From NCBI GenBank assembly GCA_030615145.1, contig JAUWZT010000048.1:1-16773 (forward strand): DNA of 16,773 bases, read 5' to 3'. Numbering within the stretch: position 1 is the stretch's first letter; each line of letters begins with the position of its first letter. A program made the position numbers and the translations under genes. A model generated the notes under the pieces. That model worked only from the letters and a program-made list of their open reading frames with translations, was not told the origin of the DNA and did no database searches. Source of the stretch: Promethearchaeota archaeon. GTDB lineage: Archaea > Asgardarchaeota > Lokiarchaeia > Sigyniarchaeales > SOKP01. Below, piece by piece: positions 1 through 7,315 of the stretch.

Positions 1-540
1 GCCTCTTTCAGCTTTGTCACGCATTACTTAAGCGATTTAGGGGCAGGACCTAATGGAGTTGGTTTAGTATTTAGTGTAGGAATGATGTTAACTAGTGCTG
101 TGACGATATTTTTCTTTCTACATTTAAGCACATATTTAATTAATCAAAAGGGAAACAAATTTTTCATCAAAATTGCGTTCGTCTCTGGTTTAATTTCCTC
201 AATTGGGACTTTCTTTGTGGGATTCTTTCCCATAAACATTTACTTAGACTTACACAATTTTTCGGCGAGTTTTTTCTTTATTGGAGGTTTCGCTTATTGT
301 CTATTTTTTGCGATTTCTGAACTAACCACTCCTGGAATTTCTAAATATCAAGCATTATCTGGATTTGTTGTTTGTTTCTTTTTCTTTATGTTTATTTTCT
401 ATAGCTCTATAAATTATTTTGACCCTGAACTCTGCTTGATAGAATCTTACATCTCAGAATGGTTACTTTTTTTTATGTTAATTTCATGGATAATTGAACA
501 CGAGATATACATCTTTAGAGCCGAAAAAAAAAAGCAATAG
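1..540 (+). CDS. DUF998-family multi-pass membrane protein, 5' end missing
   Basis: The reading frame is open from the first base of the window, so the gene starts outside it; the internal ATG at 82 is not the true start. The visible 179 residues begin just before a THYLSDLG motif, which matches ITHYISDLG in the gene at the right end of this window and is typical of DUF998 membrane proteins. Four to five hydrophobic segments follow, including ones around the codons at 85-130, 165-230, 255-315, 350-415 and 450-495. The protein ends in a basic tail. DUF998 members are multi-pass membrane proteins of unknown biochemical role. The gene converges on the phosphoglycerate mutase gene with only 7 bases between stops. 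Family assignment is fairly secure; function is unknown. Confidence 0.75.
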   Translation, partial: ASFSFVTHYLSDLGAGPNGVGLVFSVGMMLTSAVTIFFFLHLSTYLINQKGNKFFIKIAFVSGLISSIGTFFVGFFPINIYLDLHNFSASFFFIGGFAYCLFFAISELTTPGISKYQALSGFVVCFFFFMFIFYSSINYFDPELCLIESYISEWLLFFMLISWIIEHEIYIFRAEKKKQ

Positions 541-557
541 CCTTTGTTTATAAGGCT
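539..557. terminator. Short hairpin between two convergent genes
   Basis: AGCCTT (539-544) and AAGGCT (552-557) form a perfect 6-bp stem around a 7-base loop. It spans the stop codons of the DUF998 gene and gpmA. There is no strong T-tract on either strand, so it may be only a weak or accidental structure. Confidence 0.25.
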
Positions 558-1294
558 TTGCCTTGATTAGCTACGGCTTCCATCGCTTCTTTAACTTCTT
601 CTGCATCCCCCAAGTAATAATGCTTTATTGGTTTTAAGTCGTCGTCTAGCTCGTAAATTAACGGAATGCCTGTTGGAATGTTTAATTTTATTATTTCATC
701 TTCAGAGAGATTATCCAAATACTTGACAAGTGCGCGTAAGCTATTCCCGTGTGCCGATATCAAAACTCTCTTTCCTTTTTTAATTGTGGGGGCGATCGTC
801 TCGTGCCAGTATGGTAAGAATCGCTCGACAGTATCTTTTAAACATTCTGTTAACGGAATATCTTCAGAGTTTAAATCCTTATACTTTGGGTCGGTTCCAG
901 GATACCTTGGATCTGATGACTTAAGAGCTGGTGGAGGAACATCGTAGCTTCTTCTCCAAATAAGGACTTGTTCTTCCCCAATTTCTTTCGCCATTTTTGC
1001 CTTATAAAAACCTTGTAAAGCTCCATAATGCCGTTCATTTAATCTCCATGATCTGTAAACGGGTATCCACATTAAATCCATTACGTCTAATACGATCCAC
1101 AGAGTTCTTATACCGCGTTTCAGTACAGATGTAAAAGCAACATCAAACGTAAATCCCTCATCTTTTAATAATTGTCCCGCTTTCTTATCTTCCTCAATAC
1201 CTTTTTTTGAAAGATCAACATCTGTCCAACCCGTAAATCTATTCTCTTTATTCCAGATGCTTTCTCCGTGGCGTAAAAGTACTAATTTCATCAT
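548..1294 (-). CDS. gpmA: 2,3-bisphosphoglycerate-dependent phosphoglycerate mutase
   Basis: Interconverts 3-phosphoglycerate and 2-phosphoglycerate in cytosolic glycolysis/gluconeogenesis through a phosphohistidine. The N-terminal LLRHGES carries the phospho-acceptor His, NRFTGWTDVDLS follows, then LNERHYGALQG with the catalytic Glu, WRRSYDVPPP, and SAHGNSLRALVKYLDN with the second His. Length of about 248 residues and motif order match bacterial GpmA nearly end to end, including the C-terminal VANQGKA. A GTG at 1303 is in frame, but that GTGA looks like the Shine-Dalgarno sequence, so I place the start at ATG 1294 (or 1291). Many archaea use the unrelated cofactor-independent enzyme, so this copy may have come from bacteria. 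It is divergent from the next gene across a palindromic spacer. Confidence 0.95.
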   Translation of the reverse strand: MMKLVLLRHGESIWNKENRFTGWTDVDLSKKGIEEDKKAGQLLKDEGFTFDVAFTSVLKRGIRTLWIVLDVMDLMWIPVYRSWRLNERHYGALQGFYKAKMAKEIGEEQVLIWRRSYDVPPPALKSSDPRYPGTDPKYKDLNSEDIPLTECLKDTVERFLPYWHETIAPTIKKGKRVLISAHGNSLRALVKYLDNLSEDEIIKLNIPTGIPLIYELDDDLKPIKHYYLGDAEEVKEAMEAVANQGKAL

Positions 1295-1345
1295 AATAAT
1301 CACTTTTTTTAGAAATAATTTGAATATTTAAGTTATCTATAACTA

Positions 1346-1380
1346 GTAAATATTATAAATATTTACGAATTTACTCGTAA
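1346..1380. promoter_or_regulatory. Two overlapping palindromes in the gpmA divergent promoter
   Basis: A perfect 21-bp palindrome lies at 1346-1366 (arms GTAAATATT and AATATTTAC around ATA). It overlaps a second inverted repeat at 1363-1380 (arms TTACGA and TCGTAA around six bases). They sit between TATA-like TTAAATATTC for gpmA (near 1325, minus strand) and TTTAATATAAG for the plus-strand gene (about 1382-1391). The position is that of an operator able to control both genes. The very high AT content makes some of the palindrome likely by chance. Confidence 0.4.
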
Positions 1381-1419
1381 TTTTAATATAAGAAGACTAT
1401 ACTTTTAGGTGTTTTGTTA

Positions 1420-2085
1420 TTGAATAAAAGAGGAATTTTAAAAGGAGCTAACCGTAAAGAAGCAACTTGGAAAAAAACTAAGCTTGGTGAACCGTTTAAA
1501 GAAGCTCTTGATCGGTTCAGAACCGATGTTTTAAACCGAAACGATTTTGATGCAACTTCTCTTTTGCAATTTGGTTTATTTATGTCTATGGCTGTTATTA
1601 ACATTTTAAAAGAAAGCGAAAAAAAATTAGGGAAAGAAGGGCAAAAAGTAGTAATCGACGCGTTAATCAAAACAGGTTATAACATGGGCAACCAAATTTT
1701 AGAAAATATTCAACTACCAACTGAAATTTCTGATATAGAACTAATGAGTTTTTTAGCAACCATCATTAACACACAAGCGTGGACTTCCATTGAGGATCCA
1801 CGCATCGATAAGGAAGATCAGTGCTCTTTTGATATAATTTGGTGTCCGTTGCAGGATGTATATAAAGCGTTCGATTGTAGAGTACAAAGGTATTTAGTCC
1901 AAGGAATATTGAATGCATTTAGAGATTTCGGTATTTTAAAGTCTGATTATCAAGTAGAATTCAAATCGACAATTCCTGCTGGAGCAAATACTTGCCATTT
2001 TGTTATAACTAAGAAGAAACCAAATGAACAAGATAAATGGGAATCCTATTCTAAGGATTTAGAGAAGAAGGCTTTAGAAAAATAA
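1420..2085 (+). CDS. Probable ATC-hydrolase-like protein
   Basis: A soluble protein of about 221 residues with no signal or membrane segment. The second half has WCPL, then an FDCRVQRYLVQGILNAF segment, then PAGANTCHFVI near the C-terminus. That spacing of cysteines and the Gly-x-x-x-Cys-x-F ending resemble the L-2-amino-thiazoline-4-carboxylate hydrolase family (PF14196), whose members are often of unknown substrate. The family call is from motif memory and is tentative. TTG at 1420 is preferred as start because AGGTG at 1407-1411 lies 8 bases upstream; the in-frame TTG at 1414 is too close. The C-terminus is a charged Lys/Glu helix. It stands alone between the palindromic promoter and a surface-protein gene. 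Confidence 0.5.
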   Translation: MNKRGILKGANRKEATWKKTKLGEPFKEALDRFRTDVLNRNDFDATSLLQFGLFMSMAVINILKESEKKLGKEGQKVVIDALIKTGYNMGNQILENIQLPTEISDIELMSFLATIINTQAWTSIEDPRIDKEDQCSFDIIWCPLQDVYKAFDCRVQRYLVQGILNAFRDFGILKSDYQVEFKSTIPAGANTCHFVITKKKPNEQDKWESYSKDLEKKALEK

Positions 2086-2219
2086 TGTTCTAATAAATAT
2101 TTAAATAATAAAAAAATCAAATAATTTTTTGTCTAAACTTAAATACAAAAAAAAAGTATTAAGAATTATCGATCCAAAAAATAACTAACATAAACGCTAT
2201 TAAAACGATTTATAAAACA

Positions 2220-2912
2220 ATGATTAAAGCGAAAAACAATAGAAACTATTGGTTGAGCGCCTTGTGTTTTTTAATTTTTTTCATAAATTTTCCAATAAAC
2301 TCGCTTAGCAACACAGTATTAGGCGAATCTGTGTTTCCTGCCGAAATAAACGATGAATTCATCTGGAAAACTGTAAATGCCACCGAATCGTGGTATATGG
2401 AAGTTGATTATATACGATTTACCGTTGCGAATATATATAATGAGACTAATAATGATAAAAATTATCTATTCGTAAACTATACGCTTGAATTTTATTATAG
2501 AAATAATTGGTTAACAGAATATTTTAACTCGTTTTATATGGCTTATAATAAAACTTTAGACTTTTTAAATTGGTCAGCAGAAGGGTTTCAACATGGAAAT
2601 TTATTCTTGTTTCCAACTCCCGTTAACTATTCCCTAATTGGAGAGGCAATAAAAATAGCCGGTTTTTTTGACTATTCAATTTCAGGGGAAAAGGTCATTT
2701 TAGACTACGGAAACAGCACTACTATTGAATTAACTATAGCTCCTTCTGGAATTTCTACGATAATAGAAAGAATTACGAACGGCACCACAATATATCGTTG
2801 GGAATTAAATACAGAAGAAATCATTATTAGGGTTCCTTTTGGAAACTACTATTTAATCGTTTTAATAATAAGCGTAATGTCTCTAGTAATTGTTAAAAAA
2901 AAAAGATGTTGA
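2220..2912 (+). CDS. Secreted, C-terminally anchored glycoprotein-like hypothetical
   Basis: I do not recognise a family. A signal-like hydrophobic stretch (residues 11-31, SALCFLIFFINFPIN) follows a basic N-terminus. The outside part of about 170 residues is rich in Asn, Tyr, Trp and Ile and holds eight N-glycosylation sequons (NAT, NET, NYT, NKT, NWS, NYS, NST, NGT). The C-terminus is VPFGNYYLIVLIISVMSL followed by VIVKKKRC: one membrane helix with a basic tail, the layout of archaeal CTERM-type sorting signals. This suggests a cell-surface protein exported by Sec and N-glycosylated. ATG 2220 has no clear ribosome binding site. It converges on the beta-helix gene with a 35-base gap. Confidence 0.6.
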   Translation: MIKAKNNRNYWLSALCFLIFFINFPINSLSNTVLGESVFPAEINDEFIWKTVNATESWYMEVDYIRFTVANIYNETNNDKNYLFVNYTLEFYYRNNWLTEYFNSFYMAYNKTLDFLNWSAEGFQHGNLFLFPTPVNYSLIGEAIKIAGFFDYSISGEKVILDYGNSTTIELTIAPSGISTIIERITNGTTIYRWELNTEEIIIRVPFGNYYLIVLIISVMSLVIVKKKRC

Positions 2913-2947
2913 TGTCTTTCAAACATTAATTTTCCATTTTGATTTAT

Positions 2948-3838
2948 TTATCCTTTAGTACTTTCTATATCCCCTTTAAAAAGTTCAAATGGAACTCTTT
3001 CATTTGTGTCGACTATCCTTCTAAAAAATATCTTTTTGCTTTCCTCAATTGCTTTCTGGGTTGGCTGATATTTTCTCGCGGGTTGACCGATGTATATGTA
3101 GTCAGGTTCTAATATCTGTCCTATGTGAGTTACTGCCCAGATACCCAGAGTTGTACTTTTTCCTATAATAGTTCCTGGTGCTACAATTGAATGCCCTCCT
3201 AAAACAACATGGTCGCCAATAATAACCTTTTTGATTAAAAGATGATCGTCATTATCAATTCTAACGATCATACTAGACATAATAACCGCGCCTTGACCAA
3301 CCATCATGTTGTCCCCTAATTCAATAAATTCTGTATCTATCCAACCGTCGAAAAGAGTACTTTTAAAATCGGTACGAACGCCCAATAATTTAAAAGCAAG
3401 ATTTGTAGCCCAGGGGAAGCAGAAATTATTCCAAATCCAAAATACAAACTTTTTGACAACAACTCGTAAACAAAAGTAGTAATAGTCTTTATTGCTTTTA
3501 TCAATTTTAAATAAACCTTCGCGTGGTTTGTGTAATAACTTCAATGTAATCAAAAATAGCTTTCCTAGTAAGAGACTAATTAGCAAATACGCGCCCCACC
3601 ACGCTAAAACGTCAACAAAGATTATAAAAAGCCTCCAATGTAAAAAGCTCGAATCCATAGCAATTGGAAAGAATGTTAAGATCATGACTAATGGCATAAG
3701 AATGGATAAAATGTGTAAAATTATAAAAATTAAGGACGCAATAGGATACCAATGAAAGGTATTTGTTGTTATAGGATACGACGCGATCGCAATTGAGTCA
3801 TATTCTTTCTCGGATAAGCTATGTTTTTTATTCTCCAG
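2948..3838 (-). CDS. Membrane-bound hexapeptide (left-handed beta-helix) protein, third unit
   Basis: The first ATG is at 3697 (249 residues), but the frame stays open to 3850 and that stretch encodes a hydrophobic segment (WYPIASLIFIILHILSIL) matching the neighbour's N-terminal region, including TTNT. The protein is probably about 296 residues with a non-AUG start: CTG at 3838 lies 8 bases after GGAGG, ATT at 3841 lies 5 bases after. Two hydrophobic regions precede REGLFKID and a left-handed beta-helix (FIELGDNMMVGQGAVIM, then VVLGGHSIVAPGTIIG) ending in IYIGQPARKY, as in Pls-type synthetase C-termini. The GGHS His could be the acyltransferase-type catalytic residue. It overlaps the end of the upstream gene by about 11 bases, implying co-translation. 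Likely substrate is unknown. Confidence 0.7.
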   Translation of the reverse strand: MENKKHSLSEKEYDSIAIASYPITTNTFHWYPIASLIFIILHILSILMPLVMILTFFPIAMDSSFLHWRLFIIFVDVLAWWGAYLLISLLLGKLFLITLKLLHKPREGLFKIDKSNKDYYYFCLRVVVKKFVFWIWNNFCFPWATNLAFKLLGVRTDFKSTLFDGWIDTEFIELGDNMMVGQGAVIMSSMIVRIDNDDHLLIKKVIIGDHVVLGGHSIVAPGTIIGKSTTLGIWAVTHIGQILEPDYIYIGQPARKYQPTQKAIEESKKIFFRRIVDTNERVPFELFKGDIESTKG

Positions 3839-5444
3839 AATAATCGCCTCCTAAATAATCGATAATTTCTTCTTTTTTCATACGTTTAGCTGGAAACCCA
3901 ATATATATGCCATCGCCGTCTAATTTATCATATTTAAGCGTAGTGCAACCCGGTAGCAATGTAGATTCCTCTCCAATCTCAGTACCGGGCAAACCTCCCG
4001 TTGTTGCATTAAGTATAGACTTATTACCTATTTCTGCACCAACGAATATTAGATTCTCCTCTCCATACACTCCATTAACTAAATGATTTGTAATATGTGA
4101 TGAAGTACCTAAATAACAATTATCACCAAAGTTTATATGACTGTGGATAAAAGTCTCTTCTAGCACCGTACCCTTTCCAATTTTATTGGATTTTATAAAA
4201 TTTAACTCCCAATTAACTAACCACGGGAAGGGAGAACGTGAGAATGCAAAAACAGGATATTTCATGAGAAATGACCTAAAATGATAATAATCAAGAGTAG
4301 TTGATGCCTCATCTAGATTTCTATCGAAAACGCCTTGAGAAGGACCTCTTTTATCTGCTAACTTATAGAACCATCTTGTAAATAATGCTACGAAAAATAG
4401 ATGTAATAAATAGCAAGATATAAATATTAATGGAGTTAAAAAGAATAGGCCGTAATTATATGGATTTAAAAAAATCTTGAATGTAAAGGGTTGAGACAAT
4501 AAATTCGGCGCTAAAAATCCAAACAAAAACAAGTAAAAAATAAATCCAGGCAAAAAAAAAGAAAATCCAATTATGATTGTACCAGATATAATATAAAAAT
4601 GAAACGGAACTGATAAATTTGTTCCTTGCGCTGTTAAGAATTCTTCAGTTTGCGTGATAGATGGATCTTTTTCAAAAAAGCTTTTTTCAATTACTTCTTT
4701 ATTAGTAATAGCGCTAGTTTCTAACGTTTTTTTAACAGGTCTACCGCAATATACAGAATTACGATCTAAATGCTGATTTATTTTGGTTATAGAATTTGAT
4801 TCAAGGATAGTGTTTGGTTCAATGATAGTGCCTGGCAAAATAAGAGAATGGGCTCCAATAATTACATTATCCTTTATAACTACTCGTTTAAAAATCAACC
4901 TATCTTTTACAATCAAATTCGACATAATCACAGTTCCCTGACCAATTCTAACGTTTTTCCCAAGCGTAACAAACTCGCAATCAACCCAACCATCATGTAA
5001 AGCGTTTTTAAAACTAGTTTTTACACCAAATATTTTATATGCTAACATTTCAAAAAAAGGAAGCGATAATTGTCTTGATAGCCAAATAGGCCACTTCTTT
5101 ATTACGCTTCTTAAACTCCAAAAACAGAAATCTTTATCATCTTTTTTAAAATAAAATACGCCTTCTTGAGGCGGGTGGATTAAATTAGTAATTAAAAGAA
5201 AGACTTTTGAGACCAGAATAGAGCTGATAATTAAAATGAAAACTCCTACAAAGAAAATTAACGGAAAGAAAATATAAAATATTGTTTCTGCCAGATAAAA
5301 ATTATTCCAATAAAACCAAAACCAAAAAAGAAGTGGTTGAGAGCTCAGAACTATTATTAATAAGTAAATGACTATATAATACTTTTTAGCTAAAGTATTT
5401 GTCGTTCTGGGGCCTTCCCTTAAAGAAGCTGGTATAGAAATTTT
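3828..5444 (-). CDS. Membrane protein with two hexapeptide beta-helix units (Pls C-terminal-like)
   Basis: The first ATG is at 5048 (406 residues), yet the frame is open to 5444 and encodes two more hydrophobic regions plus HPPQEGVFYFKKDDKD, homologous to LHKPREGLFKIDKSNKD in the next gene. The full frame is about 538 residues: TM pair, beta-helix 1 (GKNVRIGQGTVIM, IIGAHSLILPGTII, YCGRPVKK), a second TM pair (FHFYIISGTIIIGFSFFLPG; GLFFLTPLIFISCYLLHLF), then beta-helix 2 (IGKGTVLEET, IGFPAKR). This is the TM-plus-helix repeat of the terminal domain of Pls/NRPS-like enzymes, without adenylation or carrier domains. Helix 1 keeps a GAHS His; helix 2 does not. No AUG is in frame at the 5' end; a +1 frame change at an A6 run would join it to ATG 5466. 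Confidence 0.7.
   Translation of the reverse strand, partial: KISIPASLREGPRTTNTLAKKYYIVIYLLIIVLSSQPLLFWFWFYWNNFYLAETIFYIFFPLIFFVGVFILIISSILVSKVFLLITNLIHPPQEGVFYFKKDDKDFCFWSLRSVIKKWPIWLSRQLSLPFFEMLAYKIFGVKTSFKNALHDGWVDCEFVTLGKNVRIGQGTVIMSNLIVKDRLIFKRVVIKDNVIIGAHSLILPGTIIEPNTILESNSITKINQHLDRNSVYCGRPVKKTLETSAITNKEVIEKSFFEKDPSITQTEEFLTAQGTNLSVPFHFYIISGTIIIGFSFFLPGFIFYLFLFGFLAPNLLSQPFTFKIFLNPYNYGLFFLTPLIFISCYLLHLFFVALFTRWFYKLADKRGPSQGVFDRNLDEASTTLDYYHFRSFLMKYPVFAFSRSPFPWLVNWELNFIKSNKIGKGTVLEETFIHSHINFGDNCYLGTSSHITNHLVNGVYGEENLIFVGAEIGNKSILNATTGGLPGTEIGEESTLLPGCTTLKYDKLDGDGIYIGFPAKRMKKEEIIDYLGGDYSGE
3847..3851 (-). promoter_or_regulatory. Strong ribosome binding site (GGAGG) inside the upstream gene
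   Basis: GGAGG on the minus strand lies in the last codons of the upstream beta-helix gene and is followed, 5-8 bases later, only by ATT and CTG codons in the frame of the downstream gene. The ATG at 3697 is some 150 bases away, so this site argues for a non-AUG start near 3838-3841. Confidence 0.5.
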
Positions 5445-5466
5445 TTATCCACTCTGCTTTATCCAT
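5439..5466 (-). other. Probable frame break at the N-terminus of the beta-helix gene
   Basis: ATG at 5466 begins MDKAEWIKN and then stops at 5386 in its own frame. Removing one base from the A6 run at 5441-5446 would join MDKAEWIK to ISIPASLREGPRTTNTLAKK, the open frame of the beta-helix gene. This may be an assembly or read error in a homopolymer, a real mutation, or a +1 frameshift during translation. Confidence 0.5.
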
Positions 5467-5630
5467 AACTCTAGTGATATTATATAGTAAGAAATTATCT
5501 CTTAAAACCTTAATATAATATATTATTATAAATTTACTCTCCAAATTTACTAAAGTTTTAGATATATTAAAAACTAAATCCAATATTATTATTTCAATTT
5601 TATATCGAAGAAATTAAAGGATGAAATAGG

Positions 5631-7160
5631 TTGAGTGAAGAATTTTTTTGGTGGGATGAAGAACAAAGAGCCATTTATAAAGATGTAAGGCAATTTGTCG
5701 AAGAAAATTTTGAAGAGGCAGAGAAGTATTTCTGGAATACCAAATTCCCATGGCCATTAGTAAAGAAAGTTGCTGAAAAAGGGTATTTTGGAGTCGGTGT
5801 TCCGAAAGAGTACGGTGGTTTAGAATTGGGCGCTACCGGAAGTTGTATTGTTGCAGCGCAGCTAGGCAGACTTTATGCTGTAGGTCATGTATTCACCGTA
5901 AGTATGCTGGCTGGTTTGGAACAGCTATTAAGGTTTGGTACCGAAGATCAAAAACGATCTTGGCTCCCCAAAATTGCGAATGGTGAAGAATTAGGTGCTT
6001 TATGCATCACCGAACCTTTTGCGGGATCTGATGCTGCTAATGTTTTTACTTCCGCTGTAAAGGATGGAGACGAGTGGATATTAAACGGTAAAAAGCGATT
6101 TATCACTGGAGCGGGAGTTTCTGATAGATATTTTATTTATGCAAAAACCAGCGATGACCCAGCTATTCGCAAACAATACGGTCATATAACTTCTTTTATG
6201 GTTGAAAAAGGTAGACCAGGATTTTCTTTAGAAAAAATTAACCCCTTGATTGGATTTGATAATGTCCCAAATGGATACATCGATTTTGATCACGTCAGAA
6301 TTCCGGACATTAATCGTATTGGTGCAGTTGGAAATGGTTGGAATGTGATGATGGCAGGTTTGAACTTTGAACGACTAATTGGTGCTGCAGTTTTTAGTGG
6401 TTTGTTTGAAGATGTAATCAATTTGTTATTTCACTTTACTAAAAGGCGAGTTCAATTTAGAAGAACAACTAATCAATTTCCAGGGATTCAGAACGAAATC
6501 GCTGAGATTATAAAGATAGCAAAAGTATCGAGATTATATTCTTATCATTGCGCTAAATTAATAGACAACGGTGGAGAACCAATGGTAGAGGCCTCAATAG
6601 CAAAGATGATTAACACAGAAGCTGCGAGAGATATTGGACTTAAAGCCATTCAAATATTGGGAGGAGATGGTCTCACCAAGTTTCTACCTACTGAAATAAT
6701 CCTACGCGAAGCAAAGATTGGAGAAATCGTTGCTGGAACAAACGAGATCCAAAAAATGATTATCTATAGGTTTTGTGCTATGCTTCCTATATATAATAAA
6801 CCCATGAGAATGAGATGGAACGACGAAATTAATGCCCCGATAATTTCGAAAAAAGAATCTACATTCAAAGGAATGGAAATAAGCGAGGAAAACGTGTTAA
6901 AAGTTATTTCTCATGATTACAAAATAAATCCCGGATTATATATGACTCCAGACGATGTACGAGAGGATATAGGAGGGGGGCGCTCCGAATTGAGAAAGAT
7001 TTTTGAAACGCTAGAAAAACAGGGATTAATCGTTATTCATCGCGATCGTTCGGGAAAAGTAGCATTAGTTAAATCCACTTACGAAGGATTACAACTGGCT
7101 TTCCCAAAAGAGCATTACCAATGGTTTCCAGCGTGGTACGATAACGCTGATAAATTTTAA
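5631..7160 (+). CDS. Acyl-CoA dehydrogenase with C-terminal winged-helix-like extension
   Basis: FAD flavoenzyme expected to oxidise acyl-CoA to trans-2-enoyl-CoA in the cytosol, passing electrons to an electron-transfer flavoprotein. Residues 1-380 form the usual fold: KEYGGLELG (59-67), the flavin-binding ITEPFAGSDAA (126-136), the middle beta domain, and the C-terminal helices with QILGGDGLTKF (341-351) and AGTNEIQ (368-374). The usual catalytic Glu before GTNEI is Ala368; Glu247 in NFERL is a plausible alternative base, as in isovaleryl-CoA dehydrogenase. Residues about 415-490 are extra: helices, TPDDVREDIGGGRSELRKIF, then a strand-turn-strand HRDRSGKVALVK, resembling a winged helix. The start is TTG 5631 after AGGATGA at 5618-5624; the closer ATG at 5621 ends after two codons. 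It is divergent from the beta-helix genes. Confidence 0.9.
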   Translation: MSEEFFWWDEEQRAIYKDVRQFVEENFEEAEKYFWNTKFPWPLVKKVAEKGYFGVGVPKEYGGLELGATGSCIVAAQLGRLYAVGHVFTVSMLAGLEQLLRFGTEDQKRSWLPKIANGEELGALCITEPFAGSDAANVFTSAVKDGDEWILNGKKRFITGAGVSDRYFIYAKTSDDPAIRKQYGHITSFMVEKGRPGFSLEKINPLIGFDNVPNGYIDFDHVRIPDINRIGAVGNGWNVMMAGLNFERLIGAAVFSGLFEDVINLLFHFTKRRVQFRRTTNQFPGIQNEIAEIIKIAKVSRLYSYHCAKLIDNGGEPMVEASIAKMINTEAARDIGLKAIQILGGDGLTKFLPTEIILREAKIGEIVAGTNEIQKMIIYRFCAMLPIYNKPMRMRWNDEINAPIISKKESTFKGMEISEENVLKVISHDYKINPGLYMTPDDVREDIGGGRSELRKIFETLEKQGLIVIHRDRSGKVALVKSTYEGLQLAFPKEHYQWFPAWYDNADKF

Positions 7161-7250
7161 ATATATTCCTTATTTTTCTTTTTTAATTTTAATCGTTAAT
7201 CTTGAAATCTTAAAAAAAATTAGCGTTATTAACATGGTTAATAACATGGA

Positions 7251-7280
7251 ATTTAGATGAACTTAGATGAATTTAGATGA
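7251..7280 (+). repeat. Three tandem 10-bp units
   Basis: The units ATTTAGATGA, ACTTAGATGA and ATTTAGATGA follow each other without gaps, one mismatch among them. They lie between the acyl-CoA dehydrogenase stop and the coiled-coil gene. Two TAACATGG copies lie just upstream (7230-7237 and 7242-7249). No function is evident. Confidence 0.6.
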
Positions 7281-7315
7281 AGACCAATTGCTTAGTGAGG
7301 ATAATAATCATTTAT

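Noticed and set aside
5621..5629. Two-codon ATGAAATAG mini-ORF just before the acyl-CoA dehydrogenase start
   Set aside because: Too short to distinguish from chance; more probably part of the leader that carries the AGGATGA ribosome binding site.
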